This document shows positions 12,568-21,651 of a DNA stretch of 64,000 nt, piece by piece. The first letter of the stretch is position 1, and each line of letters begins with the position of its first letter. Origin of the DNA: Grifola frondosa. Taxonomy: Eukaryota > Basidiomycota > Agaricomycetes > Polyporales > Grifolaceae. The notes below the pieces were generated by a model. The model saw only the letters and a program-made list of their open reading frames with translations. It made no database searches and was not told where the DNA came from. Both the position numbers and the translations under genes were made by a program. Location of the stretch: NCBI GenBank assembly GCA_001683735.1, contig LUGG01000005.1, positions 1,240,001 to 1,304,000 on the forward strand, given 5' to 3'.

Positions 12568-12576
12568 TTCCTTGTT

Positions 12577-12609
12577 TTTTTCATTTCACTTATTAAGTGA
12601 AATGAAAAA
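12577..12609. repeat. Perfect 16-bp inverted repeat with 1-nt spacer
   Basis: Arms TTTTTCATTTCACTTA (12577-12592) and its exact reverse complement (12594-12609) are separated by one T. The hairpin abuts the truncated 5' end of the repeat-family ORF, so it may mark the edge of a mobile segment. Confidence 0.75.
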
Positions 12610-12736
12610 CCAGCCCCTTGTTAGACACGGACATTTCCAGGAAAGGAGGCCATTGATTCCGCCACACGTTGATTAATAATTTGAGTTGTTTCTTGACATG
12701 GCAGTGGCTTAGTGATTCATCGCTGTGGTGTAGGTC

Positions 12737-13069
12737 ATGAACCAGCCTCAGTGGCGTATATGATAGTTTGGATCTCATTGGCTTCGCGAGACTGCCGCCG
12801 AGATGTATAGTGTGGCTGAGGTGGAAGCGAATCCAAGATTCCATACGTGCCAATGCATGATGGGTGAAGAATAGCGATTGTACGCATGTCTAGTGAATCT
12901 CGAAATTCCGCGTAGCACACAATGGCACGACATGGAGGGCTGTCTCTCACTAGCTGAGACCAATACACTGGGCCTCGACCCGAAGATGCCTCCGGCCCAA
13001 ATTATTGAGAGGATCAGGGAAACTCTGAGGACGATGCAGGAGCCAGGATGGTATATGGTAGTGTCTTGA
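12737..13069 (+). pseudogene. Dead copy of the small gene at 15317
   Basis: The last 63 codons (to a stop at 13069) match the 15317-15757 protein almost residue for residue: CLSLAETNTLGLDPKMPPAQ against CVSLAENNTLGLDPKMPPPE, then MQEPGWYMVVS against TQEPEWYVIVS. Upstream, the start MNQ, the segment SVAEVEANPRFHTCQCMM (matching GEAEVDADSELRSGQCMM) and the middle are still recognisable but hold several stops and lack about 40 residues. The duplication also covers flanking DNA: both copies are preceded by TTTCTTGAC and a GTAGRTCATGAACCA start context, and share downstream words such as CTCTTTCGGTG and CATTTTCGTTACCCT. It is a decayed segmental duplicate. Confidence 0.8.
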
Positions 13070-14115
13070 GCTGCGTTGCTCTTTCGGTGCGTTCATCTGT
13101 TGTCACTTTGGTGCAATGGAACTGAGGTATTTTCTGTCTTTCTTATATATGCACGGCTCATCGCATTATGTCGATTTTTCATGTAAATATTGTCTTCGTA
13201 TAGGGTTGTAACGTGATGGCGGACCTTTCGGTATTCATTATTTTCGTTACCCTCCATCTGTCTCTGCCCAAATCCTGCGCGCACACCTGGGTGTTGGCTC
13301 GCAAACGTGAACATCCTCAACGCTGTTAGCCATATCCCCAACTCGCCCTCCGCTGTGCCGAGTAACATGTTGAGCAAGTTGCCCTGCCGCGACGTTCACA
13401 GGTTACGTCCCGTGCACTGTCTTCTCCTCTATGCATCATAGTTACGCGTCTCTAACTATCAATCTAGGCCGATAATAAGCTCAAAACAGGCCTACGCGTA
13501 GGCTCAGCTCACCGCGTTTTGAGCTTAAGGCTTGGTCCTAGCATATCACACACGTTACCCCCTGTTCCTCGATACTGGCCTCGGACGTAGCTTAGATCGC
13601 TCTAATCTGTACACGCATATACACACGGCCATGTAGCTGATATCCTGACTCGCCAAAGGAGATGCGCCGTCCTGTGCGCGCTGTTCTGCATCAGACTTCC
13701 CGCCAGCGAAGAGTCCTGCGTCGGCCTCCGCCTCCTGTCTCGTCTGTCGGACCCCATGGCGTGGGCACAGGTTCGCGCTCGCATGCAGCGCGTGCACACG
13801 TACGCGAGGTCCGGCGCGTTCTTCCGCCCGCCTCGCCGACGGGTCCAGCGCAAGAGTGTCTGAGCACGCACGATAACTGTGAACGCCGCGCGTCTCGCGA
13901 GAGGCCGTGTCCTGGATTCAGATCATTCGAAGTACTCATGACACAATTGGCCTGACTTTAGCTTCGACTATATACATAACACACGCGAGGAAGACACATC
14001 ATCTTATGAAACACATCTGTCCTGGTGCACAATCGAGGTCAACATGGAATACTCTGGAATACTACAGTGTCGGTATCAAAGCGAGTACAACCGAACTACA
14101 ACAACATCTCCAGGA
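13070..14115. other. Intergenic region with nested palindromes
   Basis: The first ~210 bases are the duplicated 3' flank shared with the 15.76-15.97 kb region. The rest, about 13.3-14.1 kb, holds overlapping GC-rich open frames in several phases with no recognisable protein. A nested palindrome is annotated separately. Confidence 0.4.
13477..13526. repeat. Nested palindrome
   Basis: Outer arms AAGCTCAAAAC (13477-13487) and GTTTTGAGCTT (13516-13526) are perfect reverse complements. Inside them sits a perfect 14-bp palindrome, GCCTACGCGTAGGC (13490-13503). The whole 50-bp block could form a cruciform. No gene product is associated with it. Confidence 0.75.
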
Positions 14116-14987
14116 TTATTGATTTCCATCGAGATCGAGCGCCGGTTTGCTCTCCAGCAGATCGCGGATTCGTCGCAAACTTTGATCAGCGTCGCGATCC
14201 AGAAGCGAGACCGGACGTGACCAAACTAACACTAACCAGCCTCTCATATCCAACTTGTCTGGATCGGATATGTCCACGGGAGGTGCCTGATGGCGATAAA
14301 CGACACGGTATGTCCAGTATTGACCAGCGGCTGCGATGCAAATCGTGGACAAGGCATGGGGATACTGCTCAAAGAGAACGTGACACTGAGGGGCGAGATC
14401 CTTCTGCGCTTGCACAAGAAGAAGTTTACGTTTTCGTCGACGCTCGTGTCTATCGGCTGTGCGGGTTGGATTCGGTTTCACTTCCACAAGGAGAGCACAA
14501 CACTGGTGAGTGATGTAGAGACCCCCAGCTCCGTGAAGCGTGGGTGATCTGGAGGAAGACGACGAGCGAGGATATGGATGATGGCAAAGTCGGGAACGCG
14601 CTCCATGGGCTCTGTGGCTGCTTCCGTTTGCATACTCAATGTAGAGAGATTCGGGTCTTCGAATGATCCATCCGCCACTGCATCCACCTCTTCTCTCTCG
14701 TCAGGATCGTGGGTGATAATATCAAGCTCGTCGATTGAATCGTCGTCCCCTGGAGGACCCTGCCCATCCAGTACATAATCTTCCGGAACATGAGCCCAGA
14801 GGTGAAACTGAGGCACGACAATCATGTGGTCCATCCCGCTCGTGAGGTGTCGAAGAGCCGAGTCCCATGCTCCATACCAGTGTCGTTCCAGATTCCGTGG
14901 ATTCCAGCGTTTCGATATACAGTATGATCGGCAGAGCACGTCACGCTGAGTATGACGGATGGCGTTGCCAATTGGGTATGAAGCCAT
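14116..14987 (-). CDS. Uncharacterised fungal protein with possible PD-(D/E)XK-like motif
   Basis: Function unknown. From ATG 14987 the frame reads through SYCISKRWNPRNLERHWYGA and an acidic stretch (GDDDSIDELDIITHDPDE) to MERVPDFAIIHILARRL and ELGVSTSLTSVVLSL. A second frame then continues with VEVKPNPTRTADRHERRRKR, LAPQCHVLFEQYPHALSTI and AAAGQYWTYRVV, ending at 14116. The frames meet at about 14484-14489, where one extra G would join SVVLSL to VEVKPNPT without a gap. The order PD (followed by a hydrophobic run) ... hydrophobic-E-V-K is the core signature of the restriction-endonuclease-like fold, which makes a nuclease-fold protein plausible. Conservation of the motif elsewhere could not be tested. 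There is no signal peptide or membrane segment. Confidence 0.5.
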
Positions 14988-15316
14988 CCTGGATGAAGTC
15001 TGTACGGTGGTCCTGCTTTGAGTCTCCGTGGAATTTATACCTCGAGCATGACAATGGGCAGACTGGCGGAGAAGAGAAGCACAAATGCGTAAAACAATAG
15101 GATAACAAGGACAACAGGAACAATGGTAACCACTACTTCATCAAAAACAACAGCTCGCTGCTCTAAGCTCGGTACGACATGTCGCCACGCGATCACGTGA
15201 ACTTCGGTATAACATCAACCGTGGGTACTCTTCGAGCGCATCACTTCTCTTGACCATATCTCCTCGTGAGTCCTTTCTTGACGCAGCGACTTATGCATTC
15301 ATCTTTGGCGTAGATC

Positions 15317-15757
15317 ATGAACCAGGAAGGCCAAGCCCTGCCGTCTGCCCCGTCTGCCCCGTCTGCCCCATCAGTTCCACCATCAGTTCCAACTCGACAT
15401 TTGAACCCCAAGCGAAGACGTCCTGTGTGGATTCACAAGGCTTATGGTCTTGTATTCTACGATGACTGGCTACTCGAGAAAGCCATCGAGATGTTTGGAG
15501 AGGCTGAGGTGGATGCAGATTCAGAACTCCGGTCGGGTCAATGCATGATGCTGAAGACCGACGATTGTGAGTATGTCTGGCGAAGGACGAACTTCCGCGT
15601 CGTACGTGATGGCACGACGTGGAGGGGCTGTGTCTCACTTGCTGAGAACAACACGCTTGGCCTCGACCCGAAGATGCCTCCACCGGAAGTCATCAAGAAG
15701 GTGCAGGAAATTATGGAGACGACGCAGGAACCGGAGTGGTACGTGATAGTGTCTTGA
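15317..15757 (+). CDS. Small uncharacterised protein (146 aa), intact member of a duplicated pair
   Basis: A single-exon frame from ATG 15317 to the stop at 15757. The N-terminus holds a short Ser-Ala-Pro repeat (three copies of PSA plus two PSV units), then a basic KRRRP stretch. The rest is a compact globular-looking domain: WIHKAYGLVFYDDWLLEKAI, GQCMMLKTDDCEYVWRRTNF and NNTLGLDPKMPPPEVIKKVQ. No known family was recognised. An upstream GTGAGT...TAG pair near 15265-15314 suggests an intron in the 5' leader. The decayed copy 2.6 kb upstream (12737-13069), with shared flanks, shows that the locus was duplicated. The start codon and the sequence around it are conserved in both copies, which supports this start. 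Confidence 0.6.
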   Translation: MNQEGQALPSAPSAPSAPSVPPSVPTRHLNPKRRRPVWIHKAYGLVFYDDWLLEKAIEMFGEAEVDADSELRSGQCMMLKTDDCEYVWRRTNFRVVRDGTTWRGCVSLAENNTLGLDPKMPPPEVIKKVQEIMETTQEPEWYVIVS

Positions 15758-16390
15758 GCTGTGGAGCTCTTTCGGTGTGTTTATTATTGCATGATGATCT
15801 TGGTGCATTTGAATTGATACGCTTTTAGCAGATTTTGTCTTCTGTATGCACGACTCGTGGAATTCTGTCATCTTGTTTATGTAAATAACGTGTTCGTATA
15901 TCTTCGTTGTACCATTACTGCGGGGACTCTTTGATATCATCATTTTCGTTACCCTTGCTCTCCCTCAATGTCTGGGTGACGATCAGGAAGGACAAACCAT
16001 GACACAATTCATGAGGATTGCCTGTGCGATCTGGGCAGCTCGAAAACATTCATACATGTCTGTAATTCATGTGGACAGCCGCACATATGCCACTGGAGAA
16101 CATCTACGCCACGAGGCAATCGATTCTAAGTAGAGTGGCAAGAGGTGGCGAAGCATCGACCGCTCCTCGTTTATTGTTTGCACTGCCCTTTCTCTCATCT
16201 GTAAAAAATTGCTATCGAATTGACAGGGCTGTAGCGATACTGACTCTGCGCGCCCCCAACATTGTACCACAACCCCTTCATCGCTGTATTTGTCACCTCA
16301 GGCCTAACACAATAGGTCTCCTACTGCACTATACATCCAGAAAGCTGTCAATGTTGTGAACCTGATAATTCGATTAAAAGCGCACCTTCA
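15758..16390. other. Intergenic region, convergent 3' flanks
   Basis: The first ~210 bases are the 3' flank duplicated at 13.07-13.28 kb. No coding region or RNA gene was recognised in the rest. Confidence 0.4.
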
Positions 16391-18156
16391 TCACGGAGGG
16401 TATCTCTTCGACCATTCACCTTTGCACACATCTGGAAGGGCCATCGTCGGCGGCTCTTCGAAGAATCTGTATTCGACGGATTCAAAAAGTGCCGCTACCT
16501 CCTTCGTCAACCTGGAGCCGTCATCACGTTTCCGGACAGGCAGCTCAATCATGAGTCTAATGGCAGCACATCCTGGCCTGCCACACCTGAATTTTTCGGC
16601 GACGTCTTGTCGAACAGAAAGGAAATACTCGTGCGGAGACGAAAGGATAAGGCAGATCGTCGAGAGTCCAGGACAGCGGCATTCGCCAGGTGATGGCGGA
16701 TTGGTGGTAGATGGGCACGGTAAGTGGTACAAGACGGAGTCCAGTTTGCAGTCGCACCCGACCAATGTCTCCAGTTGTGTCCAATATTCCCTTCCATTTA
16801 GTTCGGGATGTGTCATATTGTTCCTGTATCCATGTATCTATAGCTCCCGAATATGATGCCATACTTCATTAGGAAGCTCAAGGCACAGAGCAATATCCAA
16901 GGAGGCCTGCCCAATGAGATATCGCAGAGCAGACTTCGAGCCTGATAAAGAGAGTATAATATCATGAGCACGATCTGCGTTTGAGATTTCAACTCTTAAT
17001 GGAATGATGGAGAAGAGATTGGTCAAGGGGGTATGAGTGGGATTAGGACGTCCGCACGACACGAATGTCTGTATAGCAATCGTGGAATTGACTGTCAGAC
17101 CAGTCATGAATGCGCGGATACTCTGGCTTCCCATCGACTCGAATGTAAGTCTTTGCAAATGGGTGAGTCTCACAGGAGGCGTGGAACTGGAGCGCTGGAA
17201 GTAGAGCCCTATCAGAATGAGATCCTCCAGATTAGGAGTCCTCGACAAAAACAAGTGAATGAAGTCGGGATTGTGATTCAAAAATGTCATGTGAGAAACA
17301 CAAAGGTGGTCAGCGATAGAATGTCATCTTGTGGGAGCCACAGGTTGTTCCGAAGAGATGGATACTCGAGCTGCGGAGTATGGCCTTGAAACGGAGGAGG
17401 AGCGGGAGAATCAGACCCAACTTTGTCATACTGCAGGGTGAGAATTTTCAGCTGTGGTGCACGGAAATTGAGATGGACATCTGGAAAGAGTCTAGGCGGA
17501 TAACGAGGGATCAGCCAATGCATTTCACGGATCCGGGAGCCATGAGATCCGAGAAGGTCGTGAATAAGGTGGCCTTCCTGCGGCTCCTGAGTAATGGTGG
17601 CGACCAAGTCAATATTAAGTGAGCGGTCCAGAAACGCGGAAGGGTGATGATCAGAGATGCACCTCCACAGAGATGGTGTGGATAACGCGACATTCCGCCA
17701 TTGTCGACAGACGTGCGTCAGAGGAACAAAGTCTGACGTATTGACAGATGATGGCTCCCATGCGGGGTTGTCGGAGAATTTATCGCGACGTTTTCTGGGA
17801 ACAAGTTGGAACACAGTGCTGAGAATTTCTGGCGGAAGACCCATCGAGTACTGGCGAGAGTTCCGAATGTGTCTGATGACGGACAGAGTTGAATGGAGGC
17901 TATACTCTAAGGTATGAATCTTGAAGGAGAAGCCTCAGCGATAAGGTGGAATCGGCGCGAGAGATCACGAACCATCTCTATACTATTGACGAGAGCATAG
18001 GTCAACTCACACTACTACGCCGGCGGACTCAACAAATTGCGGAACATACCTCAAAAATGAGGCATCAATAATCGCTGCCTTCCTCACTCTGCGTAGGAGA
18101 GCATCAGCAAGATCCTGCAGGGGGACATCTTCTAAATTTGTGGACCATCGGTCCAT
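16391..18156 (-). pseudogene. F-box protein gene with a frame break and an in-frame stop
   Basis: F-box type SCF adaptor by family. A likely first exon begins at ATG 18156 (MDRWSTNLEDVPLQDLADAL, then LLRRVRKAAIIDASFLR before a GTATGT donor). The F-box lies at 17844 downwards (MGLPPEILSTVFQLVPRKRR, then PLTHVCRQWRNVALSTPSLW), the standard polypore arrangement. LRR-like segments follow: REMHWLIPRYPPRLF, FLSRTPNLEDLILIGLYF and RLTHLQRLTFESMG. Two lesions are seen. A frame change at about 17286-17295 separates TTFVFLT from FLNHNPDFIHLF. An in-frame TAG at 16838-16840 sits between EVWHHIREL and IHGYRNNMTHPEL, after which 148 further codons stay open to 16391. The break may be a consensus error, but the nonsense codon is a substitution, so a true or allelic null is possible. 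The exact 5' end is uncertain. Confidence 0.6.
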
Positions 18157-18691
18157 TTCTCGTGTGGTGACGTGATAGTACTTAAGAGGGCGTGAACCTG
18201 AACCAGAAGCTCAATCTGTAAACATGTCATGAGTGAGCACGCTTCCCAGTTCAAAGCCAGTGAACTACCTTCAATACGATTGAACAGATGTAGATAGCCA
18301 GTGAAAGGGACGAGAGGCATTGTTTGTCTATCGCCTGCAGTTATGTGCAAGTTATGTGTCGAATCAACGCAAGGTCGTGCGCGCAGGCCGCAGTAAGCGC
18401 ACATCGGGCCCTCCTCGAGCGGCTGGAATCTGAACCAAAGTAATTGGAGAGCTTTGAAGCATGGTAATCCACGCCCCGAGCCGTCTACGTATTCAGGCTC
18501 ATTAACGTACAACACCTAACGTACGAATAACCAAGGATATGATGTACTGGTAGCAACATCCACGGACAAAATAAGTATCTTCACTCGGAAAACGACAGTC
18601 CATACCACACCGAACGTGAGTCACAGCACGAACACAACGACTACATGAGCGCACACCCGCAGCACCGACAACTTGTCCAAGAGGAGGACGC
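18157..18691. other. Interval with an unassigned 127-codon minus-strand frame
   Basis: Between the F-box gene and the Hpc2 stop. The minus-strand frame 18132-18515 contains EEGPMCAYCGLRARPCVDST and PCFKALQLLWFRFQPL. It could be an upstream exon of the F-box gene, a remnant of a neighbour, or chance. No family was recognised. Confidence 0.25.
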
Positions 18692-20862
18692 TCAGGCTTC
18701 GCCTTCCATCACCTCCTTCTCGTACTTTTTCTTCATGACGCTCACTGGAAGGCCGTCAGAATCTACATGTAGACATGGAATAATTCCTACTGACCGTCAC
18801 GAGATATCTGTCCAGAGGAGAGCCAGCCCTCCGGAAAAGCAGCGACGATCTTCTGGTACAGGGTCTTCCGCACGCCCTGGTCGCTCACAACCTGATTTGC
18901 CCCTCGAGCGCACTGCACACCCAGTCAGTCGACGCATACACTCAACCGAGCGCATATACGCACTTCTCGTTCTCAATCCGGCAGCATTCGTTGCTCAGAC
19001 ACACAAGCTGCCAGATGATCCCCTTCATCGTGTCCGTTAACCGGTACCGTCTCACCGGCGGATGCGACTCCTTCCCGCCCTTCCCGGTCGGCACCCCGTC
19101 CCCGTCTTCTCCGCCCCCGTCATCCATCGATGGCCGCGGCTCCAGGGGTTGGGAACGATCGTCGGTGTCCCTTCAGATACTGCGGGGGTGCCCTCAACGG
19201 AATGCGCCGTCGCGCCACCTGTTTCTGCATCTGCCTTTGCGCGCTCCTGCCGTTTTTCTACGAAGGATCGTCAGTTATATGGGAAATGGTGAATGGCAGC
19301 GCGACGTACCCCACATGATCACGCTCTTCTCCCACTCCTCCTTTGCCTTTGGGAACCCCTCATCCGCTAGCACCCGCAGTTCCTCGATAAGCGCGTTCTG
19401 CCGCTCGACAAGGAGGTTTGTGTGCTCCTTCCATATCGTCCGCTTGATCAATTTCTGGGAGTGAAATCATCGCAATCAGTATCGCAGGAGAGATCGAGCT
19501 GTTCTTACGGTCATAGTGAACTTATTGTACGGGAACAGCCTCGGCATCAGGTTGAAGAAGTTGTCGTCATACTCGCCAAGGATGATAGCCTTCAGGGCGA
19601 CCTGTGCGAGCAGCGGTTTGAGCCCGGGAGGGAATTTGCCCTTCACTTCCCAGTTCTCTGCACCGCTATGTAAGCACGCACATCTCGTCAACATCGAACC
19701 ACGCACCTTTCGCCACAGCCTCGCGCAGCGTTTCGATAGCCTGCTCCAGTTCTGGATGGAATGGTTGCTGCTAATTTACAGCACATGCCACTGAGCAATG
19801 TGTGGCACGCGACTCACGATCTCGACCAGCTTGCGTCGCTTCTTGCCGTTCCCGCTGTCCGACTGCCCGCCCATGCATTGTACTGATCGCACTGTGTGCC
19901 TCGCTCATCTTCCGCTTCAGCGTCTGCACATGCGCCGCTTCTTCGTCAGAGTCCAAGGCAATCGGGGACTCTCGCGAGCCTTCATCGCCAGGCTTCGCCC
20001 GCCCCCTGTTTGCCCCAGCGACGGAAGGGAACACCCGCGCCGTAGTCACAGAGGGGCCGGCTATGCTCGCCAGCGACGTCGAAGGTTTCACCAGCGATGG
20101 CCCTGGTGGAAGCGAGGCTGCAGAAAGCGCAGCGGTGACGGACGCGGAGGGGGCGAGGATGTTGATCTTCTTCGACTTGGGCTTCTTCGGCGTCTTGTTG
20201 ACATTCATGAGTGCAACCTGCCCGCTTGAGACGTAGAACCCCTTCTGTTTTGTCTGCGCGAAGAATGTGCGCTCGTCCTGTGCGAGCTCCGAGTCGTCGA
20301 TGAACGGGTCCGAGGTGTCGTAGTATTCCGAAGCCGCGTTCTTTCTCTGTGTTTATGGATAGGGTCAGAGCGGTGCTGCGGCAAAAGCATTGCGGTTTAC
20401 CTTCTTGCGCTTGCGCTTTCCGTCGCCTTCGTCGTCGCCCTCGCTATGACTGTCGTCGCTTGTGTCGCGCTTTGAGTGCGGCGGAGGCGTCGGAGGACGC
20501 TGGCCGGTCGACTTGCTAAGCACGCCGATGTCAACCTCGTAGTCGTCCTGCCCTCCGAGCTTGATGTCGAGGCGAATGGTCTCGAGCGGAGGCCGCGGAG
20601 GCGGAGAAGGAGACCGGGGTGGAGGAGGCTTTGTTGATTTCGGCTTCGGGTTAGAGGAAGGCTTGGGTTTCTTGTCTTTTATGCCGTTAGCTTCTTGAGA
20701 GGGGGGGTTGTCATCAGCGTGGGGGGCGGTCAGCTGATGAGCTGGCGATTGGGAACGAGAGGGGTTCGGTGTCGATGACGGCGGAGGGTGCACGTCCATG
20801 TCACTTACGTCGGCCAGGTCGACGAGCGGCATAGGGAACTCGTCAGTGTCGGCAGCGCTCAT
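18692..20862 (-). CDS. HPC2: Ubinuclein/Hpc2-like subunit of the HIR histone chaperone
   Basis: Subunit of the HIR (HIRA) complex, which deposits H3-H4 outside replication and represses histone genes in the nucleus. From ATG 20862 (MSAADTDEFPMPLVDLADVS) there is a long Pro/Ser-rich disordered region. A basic stretch (DDEGDGKRKRKK) follows and is spliced to the HUN/Hpc2-related domain: ASEYYDTSDPFIDDSELAQD, ERTFFAQTKQKGFYV and SSGQVAL. This acidic DPFIDD motif identifies the family. The later exons encode a ubinuclein middle-domain-like segment (NWEVKGKFPPGLKPLLAQVA, then YDDNFFNLMPRLFPYNKFTM) and a helical C-terminus (VSDQGVRKTLYQKIVAAFPE, KKKYEKEVMEGEA). The last splice, at about 18757-18785, is phase 1 and in frame. 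An earlier ATG at 20982 would add an unlikely hydrophobic leader, so 20862 is preferred. Confidence 0.85.
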
Positions 20863-21651
20863 AACGTCGATGGAAGAAGTTTGAAACTGTGAAAAAACCA
20901 CAAAAAGGCAGGATTCGGGAATGCGAAGATAAGCCGCGCAGACGGCGACGCCGCCGAGGCGCAGGGCGGACGAGTCGTCCACAGGATATCTTAGGCATAA
21001 TTACGTAAGTGCCGGCCGACGTCCACTGGTATCATCAACCGCACAGTCCGTCGCATCGGAAGAGCGAGCGACACACTCAGATCAAGAAAGCACAATCACA
21101 ATATGATGCAAAGTGAATGCAAAACACGGCTCTCTGGGCTTCGGCGAGACCAGAGCATAGCTGTGAGTAGGGGAGCAATAAAACGATGTCGAAGTTATGC
21201 TGAAGGAACTTATCCATATAAGGTAATCCTCTGTCGGAGTACACACCGGCGAAGGTCCGGTATATTCCCACGCTTCCGCAAGCTGCGATTATTCACTCGC
21301 GGCGTTGCTTGTTTGTAATCATTCCAGAAACTCGTCGAAGAATGATCCTCGTGTGCAGTCTACACACACGACTTAACTCAAGATATGCTGTGAATATAGA
21401 TATGATTGTATGGCTGATTGACACATGCGACTGAGGTAGAAAGACAACGATTGTAACAATTACAAAACCTACGCCAGAGGTTGGTATATTATATGATACA
21501 CCCAAGATGAGAATATTATACTGTGTGGGGGAAGGTCATCCGGGTCCGTACATTCCACGTAATGCAAGACGATGACAGAGTCCGAGATGTCATTAGTCAA
21601 ATTTGTACACAGCCTGTCAAAAATCACACCCGTCAGAGATGACATCCAACC
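20863..21651. other. Intergenic region between Hpc2 and acyl-CoA synthetase
   Basis: Holds the Hpc2 promoter and the 3' flank of the synthetase gene. No coding region or RNA was recognised. Confidence 0.4.

Noticed and set aside
18132..18515. 127-codon minus-strand frame with CAYC and PCVDS cysteines
   Set aside because: It could be an upstream exon of the F-box gene or a remnant, but no splice chain or family supports a separate gene.
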